The notes under the pieces are model-generated. The model saw nothing but the letters and a program-made list of their open reading frames with translations. It was not told the DNA's origin and did not search any database. DNA of 64,000 nucleotides from Candidatus Dependentiae bacterium (GTDB lineage Bacteria > Babelota > Babeliae > Babelales > JACPOV01), in contig JACPOV010000008.1 of NCBI GenBank assembly GCA_016191325.1, positions 974,351-1,038,350 on the forward strand, written 5' to 3'. The translations under genes were made by a program, and so were the position numbers. This document shows positions 35,353 to 43,353 of the stretch, piece after piece. Each line of letters begins with the position of its first letter. The stretch's first letter is position 1.

Positions 35353-38031
35353 ATGAAGCAAAAATTTATTTTTTTATTTTTTCTCGCGATGCATTCATTT
35401 TTTTGTAATGCAATTCAAATTCCTACTATTTATAAAAAACAATTATCAAACGGCCTTACCGTTTTAGTACGCCCTGTAGAAACGCGGCAAAAAGTATCAA
35501 TTCAACTTTGGTATAATATTGGTTCAAAAGATGAAGATTTAAGTGAAAAGGGGCTGGCTCATTTTATTGAGCACATGATTTTTAAAGGAACCGAGAGAAT
35601 GTCTGAATCAGATATTCCTGCCGCCACGCAACTCCTTTCTGGAAACGTCAATGCGCTTACGACGTACGACTCAACACGTTTCCTTTTTAATCTGCCGCCC
35701 GCTTATTGGAAAGAAGCGCTTCCGATTATTGCTGATTGCATGAGAAATTGCACGTTTAAAGAAGATCTTTTGAATGCAGAATTAAAAACGGTCATTCAAG
35801 AAATGAAAATGTATCACGATAATTATAAACGTATGCTCCAACAAAAATTAGTTGGCGCAATTTTTCCGGATCATCCATATCATTATCCGATCATTGGCTA
35901 CAAACATGATCTTTGGAATTTGAATCGCGAACAATTATTAAATTTTTATCATGAGCATTATTTACCGAATAATGCTGCACTTATTATTGTCGGCAATGTA
36001 AATCCTGATGAAGTTTTTGAACTCGTACAAGAATCGTTTGGCTTAATAGAATCTAATCTTAACTATAAAAAGCGAAGCACATTTTCAACATCAGATTTGA
36101 GCGCTCAAACAGTTACTCTTTATCGTGATGTAAAAACAGCGTATGCAGTGCTCGCTTGGGTTATTCCTGGATTTACTAAAAAAATGCACTCTACCATTTC
36201 TATTCTGCATAGCGCGCTAACGGGCGGTAAAATGAGTCGCCTCTATCATCTTCTTGTAGATGATCTGCAACTAGCAACTTCTTTGGGTAGCTATTCTTGG
36301 GGATTATATGATCACGATCTTTTCATGATCGCATTCGAGCCAAAACGAGCTGAAGATATTCCAGCCATTGTTGAACACGTTCAGAACGAACTGGCCCTTA
36401 TTGCCCAAAATGGTTTAAGCAGCGATGAGCTTGCAAGAATTTGCAAACAATATAGAACAGAAAGATACGATACGCTTGAAGATAATTATGAACAAGCAAC
36501 ATTGCTCGGGCAAGCATATTTGGGTTTGAAAGATGAACACTATCCTTTTATCGATCATTGGAAAGATCATGATGCGCTCAATCTGCAAGCGAAAGAATTA
36601 GCTCGAAACATTTTGCGCCCTTCTCTCATGCACATGGGAACACTTTTACCCATTAATGCGAGCGATCAAGAATATTGGGCAGAATTGCAAAAAAATTCAG
36701 ATCAAGAGGACACCGCAATCTTAGAAGGAAAAATAAGAGAAACCGAAGTGGAACCGGTTAAATACGCAGCGAATCTTATCCTCAGTTCACTTGACGCAGT
36801 TGATTATCCACAGCCTAAAACATTTAAACTAAGCAATGGCCTTTCGGTATTTTATTATCACAATGCATCGATACCAAAGATCTCTGCCGCCATCCAATTA
36901 AAAGCCAATCACCTTTATGATTCTGAAACACTTCCAGGGCTCTATTCTATTTTGAGCCTCATGCTTACAGAAGGCGGCACTAAAAAGCGAACTGCCGATG
37001 AGATTGGCGCTCTTTTGGAAACGAACGCAATAGGTTTGAATTTTGCTCCGGGCGCGGTTGCGTTAAATGCTTTAAAAGAAGATTTCAGTACGGCGCTTGA
37101 GCTATGCGCAGAAATTCTCAGTGAGCCAAATTTCGATGCGCAAGCACTTGAAAAAATACGCGATTGGGCGCTTCAGGATTATAAACATTTTATACAAAAT
37201 CCTAATGCTGCTGCTGCACAAAAAGTTAAAGAAGTTATTTTTGCGCACCATCCAAAGAGCAAAAATGGCATCGGAACTCCTGAATCTATTGCAAAAATTA
37301 TGCGCGATGATCTTTTTGCGTTCCATCAAAAATATATTTCGCCCGAAGATGCTGCAATTGCAATCGTAGGAGATCTTGAAGGAGTAGATCTTCGCGAATT
37401 GCTTGAGAAAAATTTTGGAACGTGGCGCGGCCCTAAAGTGGATGATCTTCCAGTTCCTGCACTTTCTCCTATTGAATCACAATTATTATCAGAGTTTATG
37501 CAGCGAGATCAAACGGTACTTTGCTTTGCCGGTTTATCTGTAAATCGCCAGCATCAAGATTATGAAAAGCTTCTTCTTTTTGATCAATTATTTGGAAACG
37601 GGCTTGGATCAAAATTATTTGAATTGCGAGAAAAAACCGGAGCCTTTTATACAATTAGAGGGTCTACTCTTTCTGGCTCAGGAAAATATCCAGGAATGTT
37701 CTTTATTACTACTATTGTTTCCAATGATCGTTTAGCCCAAGCGGAGCAATTAATTCGAAATGCAATAGATAATTCTGTCGATTCAATAAGCAACGCAGAA
37801 ATTGAAATGGCAAAGCAGAAAGTACTCATAAGCCCCGATGATTTTTATTCCACTAACGACTCAATGGCAAATACTTTCTTATTTCTTAATGAATATGAAT
37901 TACCATGGGACTATTTTACCAAGCGAACTGAAAAAATTAATGCAATAACCCTGGATGAAGTTAAAACTGCTGTAAAAAAAGTTTTAAGAACCGATGCTAT
38001 GGTTACCATTAAGGTGGGACGCGTAAGCTAA
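35353..38031 (+). CDS. Exported M16 family zinc metallopeptidase
   Basis: 892 aa; signal peptide MKQKFIFLFFLAMHSFFCNA. HFIEH at 70-74 and Glu150 in VIQEMKMYHDN complete the zinc site. A catalytically silent second M16 half follows from about residue 485 (QPKTFKLSNGLSVFYYHN). It is a paralogue of the 32122 enzyme, so the organism keeps one M16 copy inside and one outside the cytoplasm. GAAGAG ribosome site. Likely roles are periplasmic peptide clearance or processing of exported proteins. Confidence 0.92.
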   Translation: MKQKFIFLFFLAMHSFFCNAIQIPTIYKKQLSNGLTVLVRPVETRQKVSIQLWYNIGSKDEDLSEKGLAHFIEHMIFKGTERMSESDIPAATQLLSGNVNALTTYDSTRFLFNLPPAYWKEALPIIADCMRNCTFKEDLLNAELKTVIQEMKMYHDNYKRMLQQKLVGAIFPDHPYHYPIIGYKHDLWNLNREQLLNFYHEHYLPNNAALIIVGNVNPDEVFELVQESFGLIESNLNYKKRSTFSTSDLSAQTVTLYRDVKTAYAVLAWVIPGFTKKMHSTISILHSALTGGKMSRLYHLLVDDLQLATSLGSYSWGLYDHDLFMIAFEPKRAEDIPAIVEHVQNELALIAQNGLSSDELARICKQYRTERYDTLEDNYEQATLLGQAYLGLKDEHYPFIDHWKDHDALNLQAKELARNILRPSLMHMGTLLPINASDQEYWAELQKNSDQEDTAILEGKIRETEVEPVKYAANLILSSLDAVDYPQPKTFKLSNGLSVFYYHNASIPKISAAIQLKANHLYDSETLPGLYSILSLMLTEGGTKKRTADEIGALLETNAIGLNFAPGAVALNALKEDFSTALELCAEILSEPNFDAQALEKIRDWALQDYKHFIQNPNAAAAQKVKEVIFAHHPKSKNGIGTPESIAKIMRDDLFAFHQKYISPEDAAIAIVGDLEGVDLRELLEKNFGTWRGPKVDDLPVPALSPIESQLLSEFMQRDQTVLCFAGLSVNRQHQDYEKLLLFDQLFGNGLGSKLFELREKTGAFYTIRGSTLSGSGKYPGMFFITTIVSNDRLAQAEQLIRNAIDNSVDSISNAEIEMAKQKVLISPDDFYSTNDSMANTFLFLNEYELPWDYFTKRTEKINAITLDEVKTAVKKVLRTDAMVTIKVGRVS

Positions 38032-38082
38032 TTTGTACTTTTTAGCATCAGCTTATAATTCATATATTCCCCAAGATAATGG

Positions 38083-38100
38083 GGCTAAAATAGCCTTTTT
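38083..38100 (+). terminator. Weak intrinsic terminator after the exported M16 gene
   Basis: GGCTA-AAA-TAGCC followed by TTTTT, about 50 bases past the M16 stop. The stem is only five base pairs, so efficiency is doubtful. Confidence 0.4.
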
Positions 38101-38129
38101 GTCACATTTTTTTTAAAGTTTGTTATAAT
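38099..38129 (+). promoter_or_regulatory. Extended -10 promoter of the MGDG-synthase-like gene
   Basis: TG-T-TATAAT with TATAAT at 38124-38129, a perfect -10 with the TG extension. TTGTCA at 38099-38104 is a possible -35, though a 19-base spacer is long. Transcription from here gives a leader of about 190 bases. Confidence 0.6.
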
Positions 38130-38136
38130 GAATAAT

Positions 38137-38328
38137 TACTGGGCTAAACAATCTGAATTTAATGCGCAGATTGGTCATTTTTTATACGAACTTTGACCCC
38201 ATCGTTAGATACCGCGACAAGATCCTCGTTTAAATTGGCAGTTTCTGATCAAACTAGCCATTGATTCCTGGATTGAGGGAAAATGAGTCGCAAATTAGAT
38301 TGAATTTGTGCTCTTTTTAGGAAAATGA
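38137..38328 (+). promoter_or_regulatory. Hairpin-rich 5' leader of the MGDG-synthase-like gene
   Basis: Three stems are visible: CAATCTG (38149-38155) with CAGATTG (38167-38173), followed by a T-rich stretch; GGC-AGTTT with AAACT-A-GCC (38238-38259), enclosed by CCTC/GAGG; and GCAAATT with AATTTGT (about 38290-38309) just before the ribosome site AGGAAA. No known riboswitch core is recognised, and the open reading content is poor. It could be a cis-regulatory RNA. Confidence 0.4.
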
Positions 38329-39477
38329 ATGGCAAAAGTACTAATTTTTACAAGTCATGGTGGCGGCGGCCATATATCGGCTTCAAATGCAATTATCGAA
38401 TACTTAAAAGATGAGCACCAAGCATATTCCGTCGCTCTCTTTCGCGATGTATTGCCCCCGATGGATCCGTTCCGAATAATGACTTTTAATACTATGGATT
38501 GCGAAGAGGCGTATAATTTTTTCTTGCGCCGAAAATGGTCTCGCGCTATTAACTTACTATGTCTTTCCGGTCTCTGGTCGATTCCATTTGTTAAATGGAA
38601 AGTAAAAAAATTACTTATTCCGTTTCTACAAAAAGAAAACCCTGATCTTATTATATCGGTAATTCCAATTGTAAATGGGGTTCTTAACGAAGTCGCACGT
38701 TCCATGAATATTCCTTTTTTAATAATTCCGACAGATTTGGATACTTCGACGTTTATTCATAATGTTCACCCAAAAACAAATGATAAATTCTTTGTGGGGC
38801 TTCCGTTTAACGATCCAGCCATTTGGAAGATAGCGGACAAAGCATGCGTTTATAAAAACCAAATAGATGTCAGCGGATTTCCGCTTCGCCCGTCTTTTTT
38901 TGAACCAAAGAATATAGAAGCGCTTAAAGAGGAATTCCATCTTCCGAAAAACAAACCGATCATCTTTCTTTTAATGGGCGCCGTCGGGTCTGAAGCACTT
39001 TATCGGTATGTTCAAGAATTAAAAGAAATCAAAACACCCTTTCATCTCATTGTTTGCTTAGGAAGAAACGAAGAGCTGCGGATGCGTATTAATGAAATTC
39101 CGTTGCCGCCGCATGTTACTCTTTCACTTATTGGGTTTACTGAGCGCATAGCAGATCTTATGGCAGTCTCAGATCTGTGTATTACCAAAGCCGGATCGGT
39201 AAGCGTAGCCGAATCTATTTATATGAATAAACCAACATTGCTTGATTGCACCGCTAAGAGTTTAATGTGGGAAGATTTCAATATTCATTTTATTAGGGAA
39301 CATAAATTTGGTTTATCACTATGCAAACTGAAAAATCTTAAAAGTGTTGTTTCAGACTTCTTGGCGCACCCAAGCAAAGCAAAAGAGATCGAAAAAAATT
39401 TAGCAAACTTTCCAAAACAAAACTTTTCGCGTACGATAACTGACGTCGTTAATAAAATGTTAAGTTTCAATAAATAA
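38329..39477 (+). CDS. MGDG-synthase-like glycosyltransferase (GT28)
   Basis: 382 aa GT-B enzyme. The N-terminus VLIFTSHGGGGHISASNAI is the glycine-rich loop of the MGDG synthase / processive diacylglycerol glucosyltransferase group; the C-terminal donor part has SLIGFTERIADLMAVSD and ITKAGSVSVAES. These enzymes transfer a hexose from a UDP-sugar to diacylglycerol at the membrane, which makes neutral glycolipids. MurG is a distant relative but has different signatures. With psd also in the window, membrane lipid composition is set by both. ATG with AGGAAA upstream, preceded by a long leader. Confidence 0.88.
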   Translation: MAKVLIFTSHGGGGHISASNAIIEYLKDEHQAYSVALFRDVLPPMDPFRIMTFNTMDCEEAYNFFLRRKWSRAINLLCLSGLWSIPFVKWKVKKLLIPFLQKENPDLIISVIPIVNGVLNEVARSMNIPFLIIPTDLDTSTFIHNVHPKTNDKFFVGLPFNDPAIWKIADKACVYKNQIDVSGFPLRPSFFEPKNIEALKEEFHLPKNKPIIFLLMGAVGSEALYRYVQELKEIKTPFHLIVCLGRNEELRMRINEIPLPPHVTLSLIGFTERIADLMAVSDLCITKAGSVSVAESIYMNKPTLLDCTAKSLMWEDFNIHFIREHKFGLSLCKLKNLKSVVSDFLAHPSKAKEIEKNLANFPKQNFSRTITDVVNKMLSFNK

Positions 39478-39491
39478 ATTTGTTGTTTATT

Positions 39492-39818
39492 ATGAACGAT
39501 CTCATTGGTTTTAGTGTTTCATTTCCTGATCAAGAAACGGCGCATCAAGCTGCATATGTGTTGCTCGAAAAAAAACTTATCGCACGCGCTCACATATGTC
39601 CGCACGAGAGCATTTATTCTTGGGAAGGGAAAATAAACCATGATCAAGAATATACGTTATCAGCAAAGACAGAAAAATCTCTTGTAAGCGAAATTGAGCA
39701 AGAGATAAAAACTGTGCACCCAAACAAAATCCCAGGCATTTACTATTTTCCAATCGAAGCAGAACACAATTATGCCCAATGGACTATCGATTCGCTCAAA
39801 AAAAATTCCCGCGAATAA
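39492..39818 (+). CDS. cutA: CutA family divalent-cation tolerance protein
   Basis: 108 aa from the ATG at 39492; the in-frame TTG at 39480 has no support. Trimeric CutA fold signatures: VLLEKKLIARAHICPHESIYSWEGK as an extended match (residues about 26-50), then SAKTEKSL and HPNKIPGIYYFPIEAEHN. CutA proteins are found in all domains; a copper-tolerance role was proposed in E. coli but the biochemical function is uncertain. It overlaps the next gene, mutY, by 47 bases in another frame. Confidence 0.9.
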   Translation: MNDLIGFSVSFPDQETAHQAAYVLLEKKLIARAHICPHESIYSWEGKINHDQEYTLSAKTEKSLVSEIEQEIKTVHPNKIPGIYYFPIEAEHNYAQWTIDSLKKNSRE

Positions 39819-40647
39819 CATTCTTCTTAACGCTCACCAAATTGCATCATTTCAAAAAACGATTTGGGACTATTTTAATGAGCAAGGGCGATCATTCTCG
39901 TGGCGACAAACAAAAAATCCTTATCATATAGTTGTTTCTGAAGTAATGCTGCAGCAAACGCAAACATTTCGCGTCGCCCCAAAATACGAACAATTCATAC
40001 TCGCTTTTCCTGATTTTCAGACGCTTGCGACGACACCATTTTCAGAAGTTTTACGCTTTTGGAAAGGGCTTGGTTATAATCGGCGCGCGCTCAATTTACA
40101 AAAACTTGCCCTAGAAGTTATGCATAAATTCGGCGGAATTTTGCCAAATAATCCTGAAATTGTAGACGAATTTCCTGGAATCGGGCCGGCAACAGCATCT
40201 TCAATTTGCGCTTTTGCCTTTAATGAACCCACCGTTTTTATTGAAACAAATATTCGTGCCGTTTATATTCATTTTTTCTTTCAAGGCAGAGATAATGTTC
40301 ACGATAATGAGATTCGGCCGCTGGTTGACCTTACCCTGGATAAAGAAAATCCTCGTTTATGGTATTACGCGCTCATGGATTATGGAGTGATGCTCAAAAA
40401 AACGTATCCCAATCCTAGTCGTAAAAGCGCACACCACACGACGCAAAGTAAATTTGAAGGTTCAGATAGGCAAATTCGCGGAATGATTTTACAAGCACTT
40501 CTAGAATCGCCTAAACTTTCTTTTGATCAGCTAGCGTCGATACTAGATCGCGAATCAAGCCGTATAGAAAAAATACTGTATGAGCTGTGTAAAGAAAAAC
40601 TCATCGAAAATAATTCAAATCTTTTCTCTCTGCCCGGCAGGGTATGA
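39772..40647 (+). CDS. mutY: A/G-specific adenine glycosylase-like protein without FeS cluster
   Basis: 291 aa HhH-GPD protein. The MutY hallmark SEVMLQQTQTFRVAPKYE is present (catalytic Glu57), as is the helix-hairpin-helix FPGIGPATASSI (134-145). Two deviations: the Asp normally in VDGNVxRVL is Glu158 (FIETNIRAVY), and the four-Cys iron-sulfur motif is absent; the region instead reads YPNPSRKSAHHTTQSKFEGS as an extended stretch. The C-terminal 8-oxoG-recognition domain is replaced by a short winged-helix-like end. Expected role: removing A mispaired with 8-oxoG. The only start codon in this region is ATG 39772, inside cutA. Confidence 0.85.
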   Translation: MPNGLSIRSKKIPANNILLNAHQIASFQKTIWDYFNEQGRSFSWRQTKNPYHIVVSEVMLQQTQTFRVAPKYEQFILAFPDFQTLATTPFSEVLRFWKGLGYNRRALNLQKLALEVMHKFGGILPNNPEIVDEFPGIGPATASSICAFAFNEPTVFIETNIRAVYIHFFFQGRDNVHDNEIRPLVDLTLDKENPRLWYYALMDYGVMLKKTYPNPSRKSAHHTTQSKFEGSDRQIRGMILQALLESPKLSFDQLASILDRESSRIEKILYELCKEKLIENNSNLFSLPGRV

Positions 40648-40669
40648 AAAATTATAAGGAGCAAGTTTT

Positions 40670-41722
40670 ATGAAGATTGCCAAACTATATTTGATAAGTA
40701 TTCTCGCGCTTAATAATGGACTTAGTTTCTCTATGGATGGAAAGACGGAGCTCCTAGCAAATCAATCGGATAACACAAACGCAGATAGTGCATCAAACAT
40801 CTTGAATGAAGCCAGCATGCCAGAGGAACTTGCGAAACATTGCAGGGCGTGGATTGCAGAAAACAAGGAGTTGCTAGAAGAAGTAATCCCATTGAGAGAG
40901 TCGATCAGTTTAAAGCCAATCGATATTATTTCAGCTCATTCAAAATTCACTACTAAACTTGCAAATCATGGCAATGCAAGCACGTGGAATGCGGCCTTAC
41001 CTATAGAATTTGACGGAAAAAAATATTTTGTTAAATTCGCGGGGCCAGTAAATCTTGCCTATACAAACTTGCACTCGCAAAAAGACAGCCAAGGGAATTA
41101 CTACGGCTGGCATCAACTTCCTGATTTTCCAACGGACTTAAAACCCGTAAGAACGTATCAAACAATTAGTCAAGCAGCACATTCTGCGATTCTTAATCGA
41201 GCTATAGAACAAAATCACATTCAAGATAAATTTTTCGTCCCAAAAACATGGCTTGTTAGATTTAGAGGAAATAAAAGCGATTTACCGTCGGATGAAAATT
41301 GCTTCATTATCCAAGAAGCCGCTTTAGATTTCGAACCGGTGCGCGATAGAAACACAAAAACTATAAGTCCCCGATTGCAAAGCATTTCTAAAGAAACTTT
41401 TGCAGCAGCCATTATAGCTATTAAAGGCGGAACACTTTGGGATATTGGTAGTAATTTGCAAGTTCACAAACAAGCCGATCAATTTGCCCAAACCGATCTT
41501 GAACAACCAAATAATGAAAACGCCGAAAACTTTTTCCAAAAAAATGAAGCAAAGCGCCAGCACAACGTGATTACAGGTCTTGAAGGGTTTGCATTTTTGT
41601 GCCGCGATGCTTTGAAAGAAGGAATCGTTGTAAAAACACAATGCGAATATTTTAAAGAATTACTTCTGAAAGATCCTGAGTTTGGAAACAATGACCAGCT
41701 CAGAAAAGCAGTAAATTATTAG
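40670..41722 (+). CDS. Exported kinase-like protein, paralogue 3
   Basis: 350 aa; AAGGAG ribosome site, signal peptide MKIAKLYLISILALNNGLSF then Ser-Met-Asp. Paralogue of the proteins at 11115 and 12353, sharing KKYFVKFAGP (Lys122), RTYQTISQAAH, DENCFIIQEA, KGGTLWDIGSNL (Asp258, Asn262) and TDLEQP (Asp276). It retains all four residues that would form a phosphotransferase-like active site, although the position after Asp276 is Leu rather than the Phe or Trp of the other two. It lies about 27 kb from the other two and sits 22 bases after mutY, perhaps cotranscribed. Function unproven. Confidence 0.7.
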   Translation: MKIAKLYLISILALNNGLSFSMDGKTELLANQSDNTNADSASNILNEASMPEELAKHCRAWIAENKELLEEVIPLRESISLKPIDIISAHSKFTTKLANHGNASTWNAALPIEFDGKKYFVKFAGPVNLAYTNLHSQKDSQGNYYGWHQLPDFPTDLKPVRTYQTISQAAHSAILNRAIEQNHIQDKFFVPKTWLVRFRGNKSDLPSDENCFIIQEAALDFEPVRDRNTKTISPRLQSISKETFAAAIIAIKGGTLWDIGSNLQVHKQADQFAQTDLEQPNNENAENFFQKNEAKRQHNVITGLEGFAFLCRDALKEGIVVKTQCEYFKELLLKDPEFGNNDQLRKAVNY

Positions 41723-41742
41723 TTATATAAAATTGTCTGTAG

Positions 41743-41786
41743 AAAATAGGGAGACAGGTTTCTCTGTCTCCCTATTTTTATTTTTT
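41743..41786. terminator. Strong, probably bidirectional intrinsic terminator
   Basis: AAAATAGGGAGACAG (41743-41757) pairs perfectly with CTGTCTCCCTATTTT (41764-41778), a 15-bp stem with a six-base loop, T run on the + side and A run before it. It sits between the convergent genes at 40670 and 41813. Confidence 0.92.
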
Positions 41787-41812
41787 CCTCAATACTTTAA
41801 ATTGAGCAACTG

Positions 41813-42304
41813 TCATGGGTGCTCATTTAGTTGTGATTGCAAAATGGTAAACCCGTTTTTTTTATCGATGTGCTCAAGCTCTGCTTGATCGGAATCAATT
41901 AGCCCCTTAATAGCGGTTATTTCATCAAGCGTTGCATATCTGATGCAGAATCCCTCTTTAACATTGGAATCGGTAAGGTTGCCATAGAGATAGGGACTTG
42001 CGGTATTCTTATGAATTAATCGAGCAATGCTACCAATAGGATTAATTTCATGTTCAATCAAGCTACGCACATATGCATATTTAGGTGAGGAATCGCTCAA
42101 GGAGTACTCATTTTTTTTGATGAGATATGGGGAGACAGCTTTGTAAGCCACAATACGTTCAAGAAATGGTTTAATATCTCTAGCCGATTCAATTTTTATC
42201 ATGCCAGAAGCTAAAATTTCTCCTTTGCCCTCTTTTTCCATGCCGAAATTTGTATGTGATAAAAAAACACAAAACGAAAAATATAAATATTTGAACTTGA
42301 ACAT
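41813..42304 (-). CDS. Small exported protein, paralogue pair member 1
   Basis: 163 aa; signal peptide MFKFKYLYFSFCVFLSHTNFG then Met-Glu. It aligns with the protein at 42445: both have DIKPF/DVKPF, IVAY/MVAF, a YS-x-x-D segment, RL(I/L)xKN, and a conserved IRYATLDEI/MRFATSDEI block before the C-terminal helix. No known family is recognised. An ATGT start follows a weak AGGAT site. Confidence 0.65.
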   Translation of the reverse strand: MFKFKYLYFSFCVFLSHTNFGMEKEGKGEILASGMIKIESARDIKPFLERIVAYKAVSPYLIKKNEYSLSDSSPKYAYVRSLIEHEINPIGSIARLIHKNTASPYLYGNLTDSNVKEGFCIRYATLDEITAIKGLIDSDQAELEHIDKKNGFTILQSQLNEHP

Positions 42305-42379
42305 AAAATCCTTTTATCGCTCATTATTAGAAAATGTTATCTGCGTTCAGGTAATTATATATTAAGCAGCACAATCGAC

Positions 42380-42425
42380 AATAAAAAACCCGCCTCCATG
42401 TGATTTCTCACACAAAAGCAAATTA
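42380..42425 (-). terminator. Decayed copy of the rpsR terminator
   Basis: AAAAAACCCGCCTCCATGTG followed by ATTTCTCACACAAAAGC matches 43815-43852 almost base for base, but the closing arm reads AGCAAATT instead of AGCGGGTT. The inner TGTGA/TCACA hairpin is kept, the outer stem is broken. It lies just downstream of the 42445 gene. Confidence 0.6.
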
Positions 42426-42444
42426 ATTAAAAAATGATATTTTT

Positions 42445-42966
42445 CTATTTAAATTTGGAGTAATTGGGATCTGACGGCATGCCTTCAAACATCGCCTTTA
42501 AGCATGCAAGCGCCTCATACACTTTTTCTATTTCATCGCTTGTCGCAAAACGCATGGTAAGCGCTGCGCTCTCTAATTTCGTATTAACAAGTATGCACTG
42601 CGAACTGTAACCGTTCTTTTTTAAAAGTCTATGGATCATAAATCCTAGTTCATGCGGTTGAGTTTTCGAGAAATTACTATCATGCCACAAAAAATAATCG
42701 TAACCTACAAGACCATAGTGCTCTGGGTTATCATCTATGTTATATGAATAGCTACTTGCCAAAAAATTCGACGTTGTTTCAAATGCTACCATTTCTCCTG
42801 CAAAAGGTTTCACATCTTCCCATGCTTTCACTGGGCACATCTTTGCAAAATTCTTTTGCTTTTCTTCCATACAAAAAGAATATGAACTCGTTAAAAGAAA
42901 GCATGTAAATAAATAATTATAATTTTGCTTCAAGATAAGATTTTCCGTTTTTTTTCGGGAATTCAT
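42445..42966 (-). CDS. Small exported protein, paralogue pair member 2
   Basis: 173 aa from ATG 42966, or 162 aa from a TTG at 42933 that gives a tidier signal peptide (MKQNYNYLFTCFLLTSSYSF, then Cys-Met-Glu) with GGAAAA upstream. The mature part parallels the 41813 protein (DVKPFAGEMVAFE, LTMRFATSDEIEKVYEALA). It carries an extra loop rich in aromatic residues (LVGYDYFLWHDSNF). The C-terminal helix with Cys is not conserved between the pair. Unknown function; probably an old tandem duplication. Confidence 0.65.
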   Translation of the reverse strand: MNSRKKTENLILKQNYNYLFTCFLLTSSYSFCMEEKQKNFAKMCPVKAWEDVKPFAGEMVAFETTSNFLASSYSYNIDDNPEHYGLVGYDYFLWHDSNFSKTQPHELGFMIHRLLKKNGYSSQCILVNTKLESAALTMRFATSDEIEKVYEALACLKAMFEGMPSDPNYSKFK

Positions 42967-43014
42967 TTCCCGGGCTGGTAGAATTTCACACTTCCTGAAA
43001 AAATCTTTAGTGCA

Positions 43015-43353
43015 TTATGACATGCTTTGATAAAAGAGAAATATAATGCATAAAATTGATCCGCAAGCGTACGTTTTTTTGAGCACGTTTACTTTTTCAA
43101 ACATAAATGCGAATCTTTCCCTAGAATAAACAACGAATAACTGCTCCGTCTCTGGAACTTTTACAACACAATTTGCAATACCCATATCTTTCTCGATACA
43201 ATGCATAGCAAATGAAAATGTCGCCAAGGATATAGCATAAGATATTAGAGGATTCGTTACATCAATATAATCAATAAATTTTGCCTCTAAGACTAAAAAT
43301 TGATTAAAAAAAAGGAAAGGAAATAATGCAAAAATTAATCTTAGTTTTTTCAT
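43015..43353 (-). CDS. Small membrane protein
   Basis: 112 aa with an N-terminal hydrophobic segment (MKKLRLIFALFPFLFFNQFL) and another at the C-terminus (TYACGSILCIIFLFYQ), with a mildly hydrophobic middle. It overlaps the upstream 43350 gene as ATGA, so the two are cotranslated. No family is recognised. Confidence 0.55.
   Translation of the reverse strand: MKKLRLIFALFPFLFFNQFLVLEAKFIDYIDVTNPLISYAISLATFSFAMHCIEKDMGIANCVVKVPETEQLFVVYSRERFAFMFEKVNVLKKTYACGSILCIIFLFYQSMS

Noticed and set aside
38130-38328. A tRNA, SRP RNA or other housekeeping RNA in the leader.
   Set aside because: No cloverleaf, no T-loop and no SRP or RNase P core sequence was found on either strand.
42933-42966. Eleven extra residues before the signal peptide of the 42445 protein.
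   Set aside because: Not fully rejected: both ATG 42966 and TTG 42933 remain possible, but no separate feature is supported.
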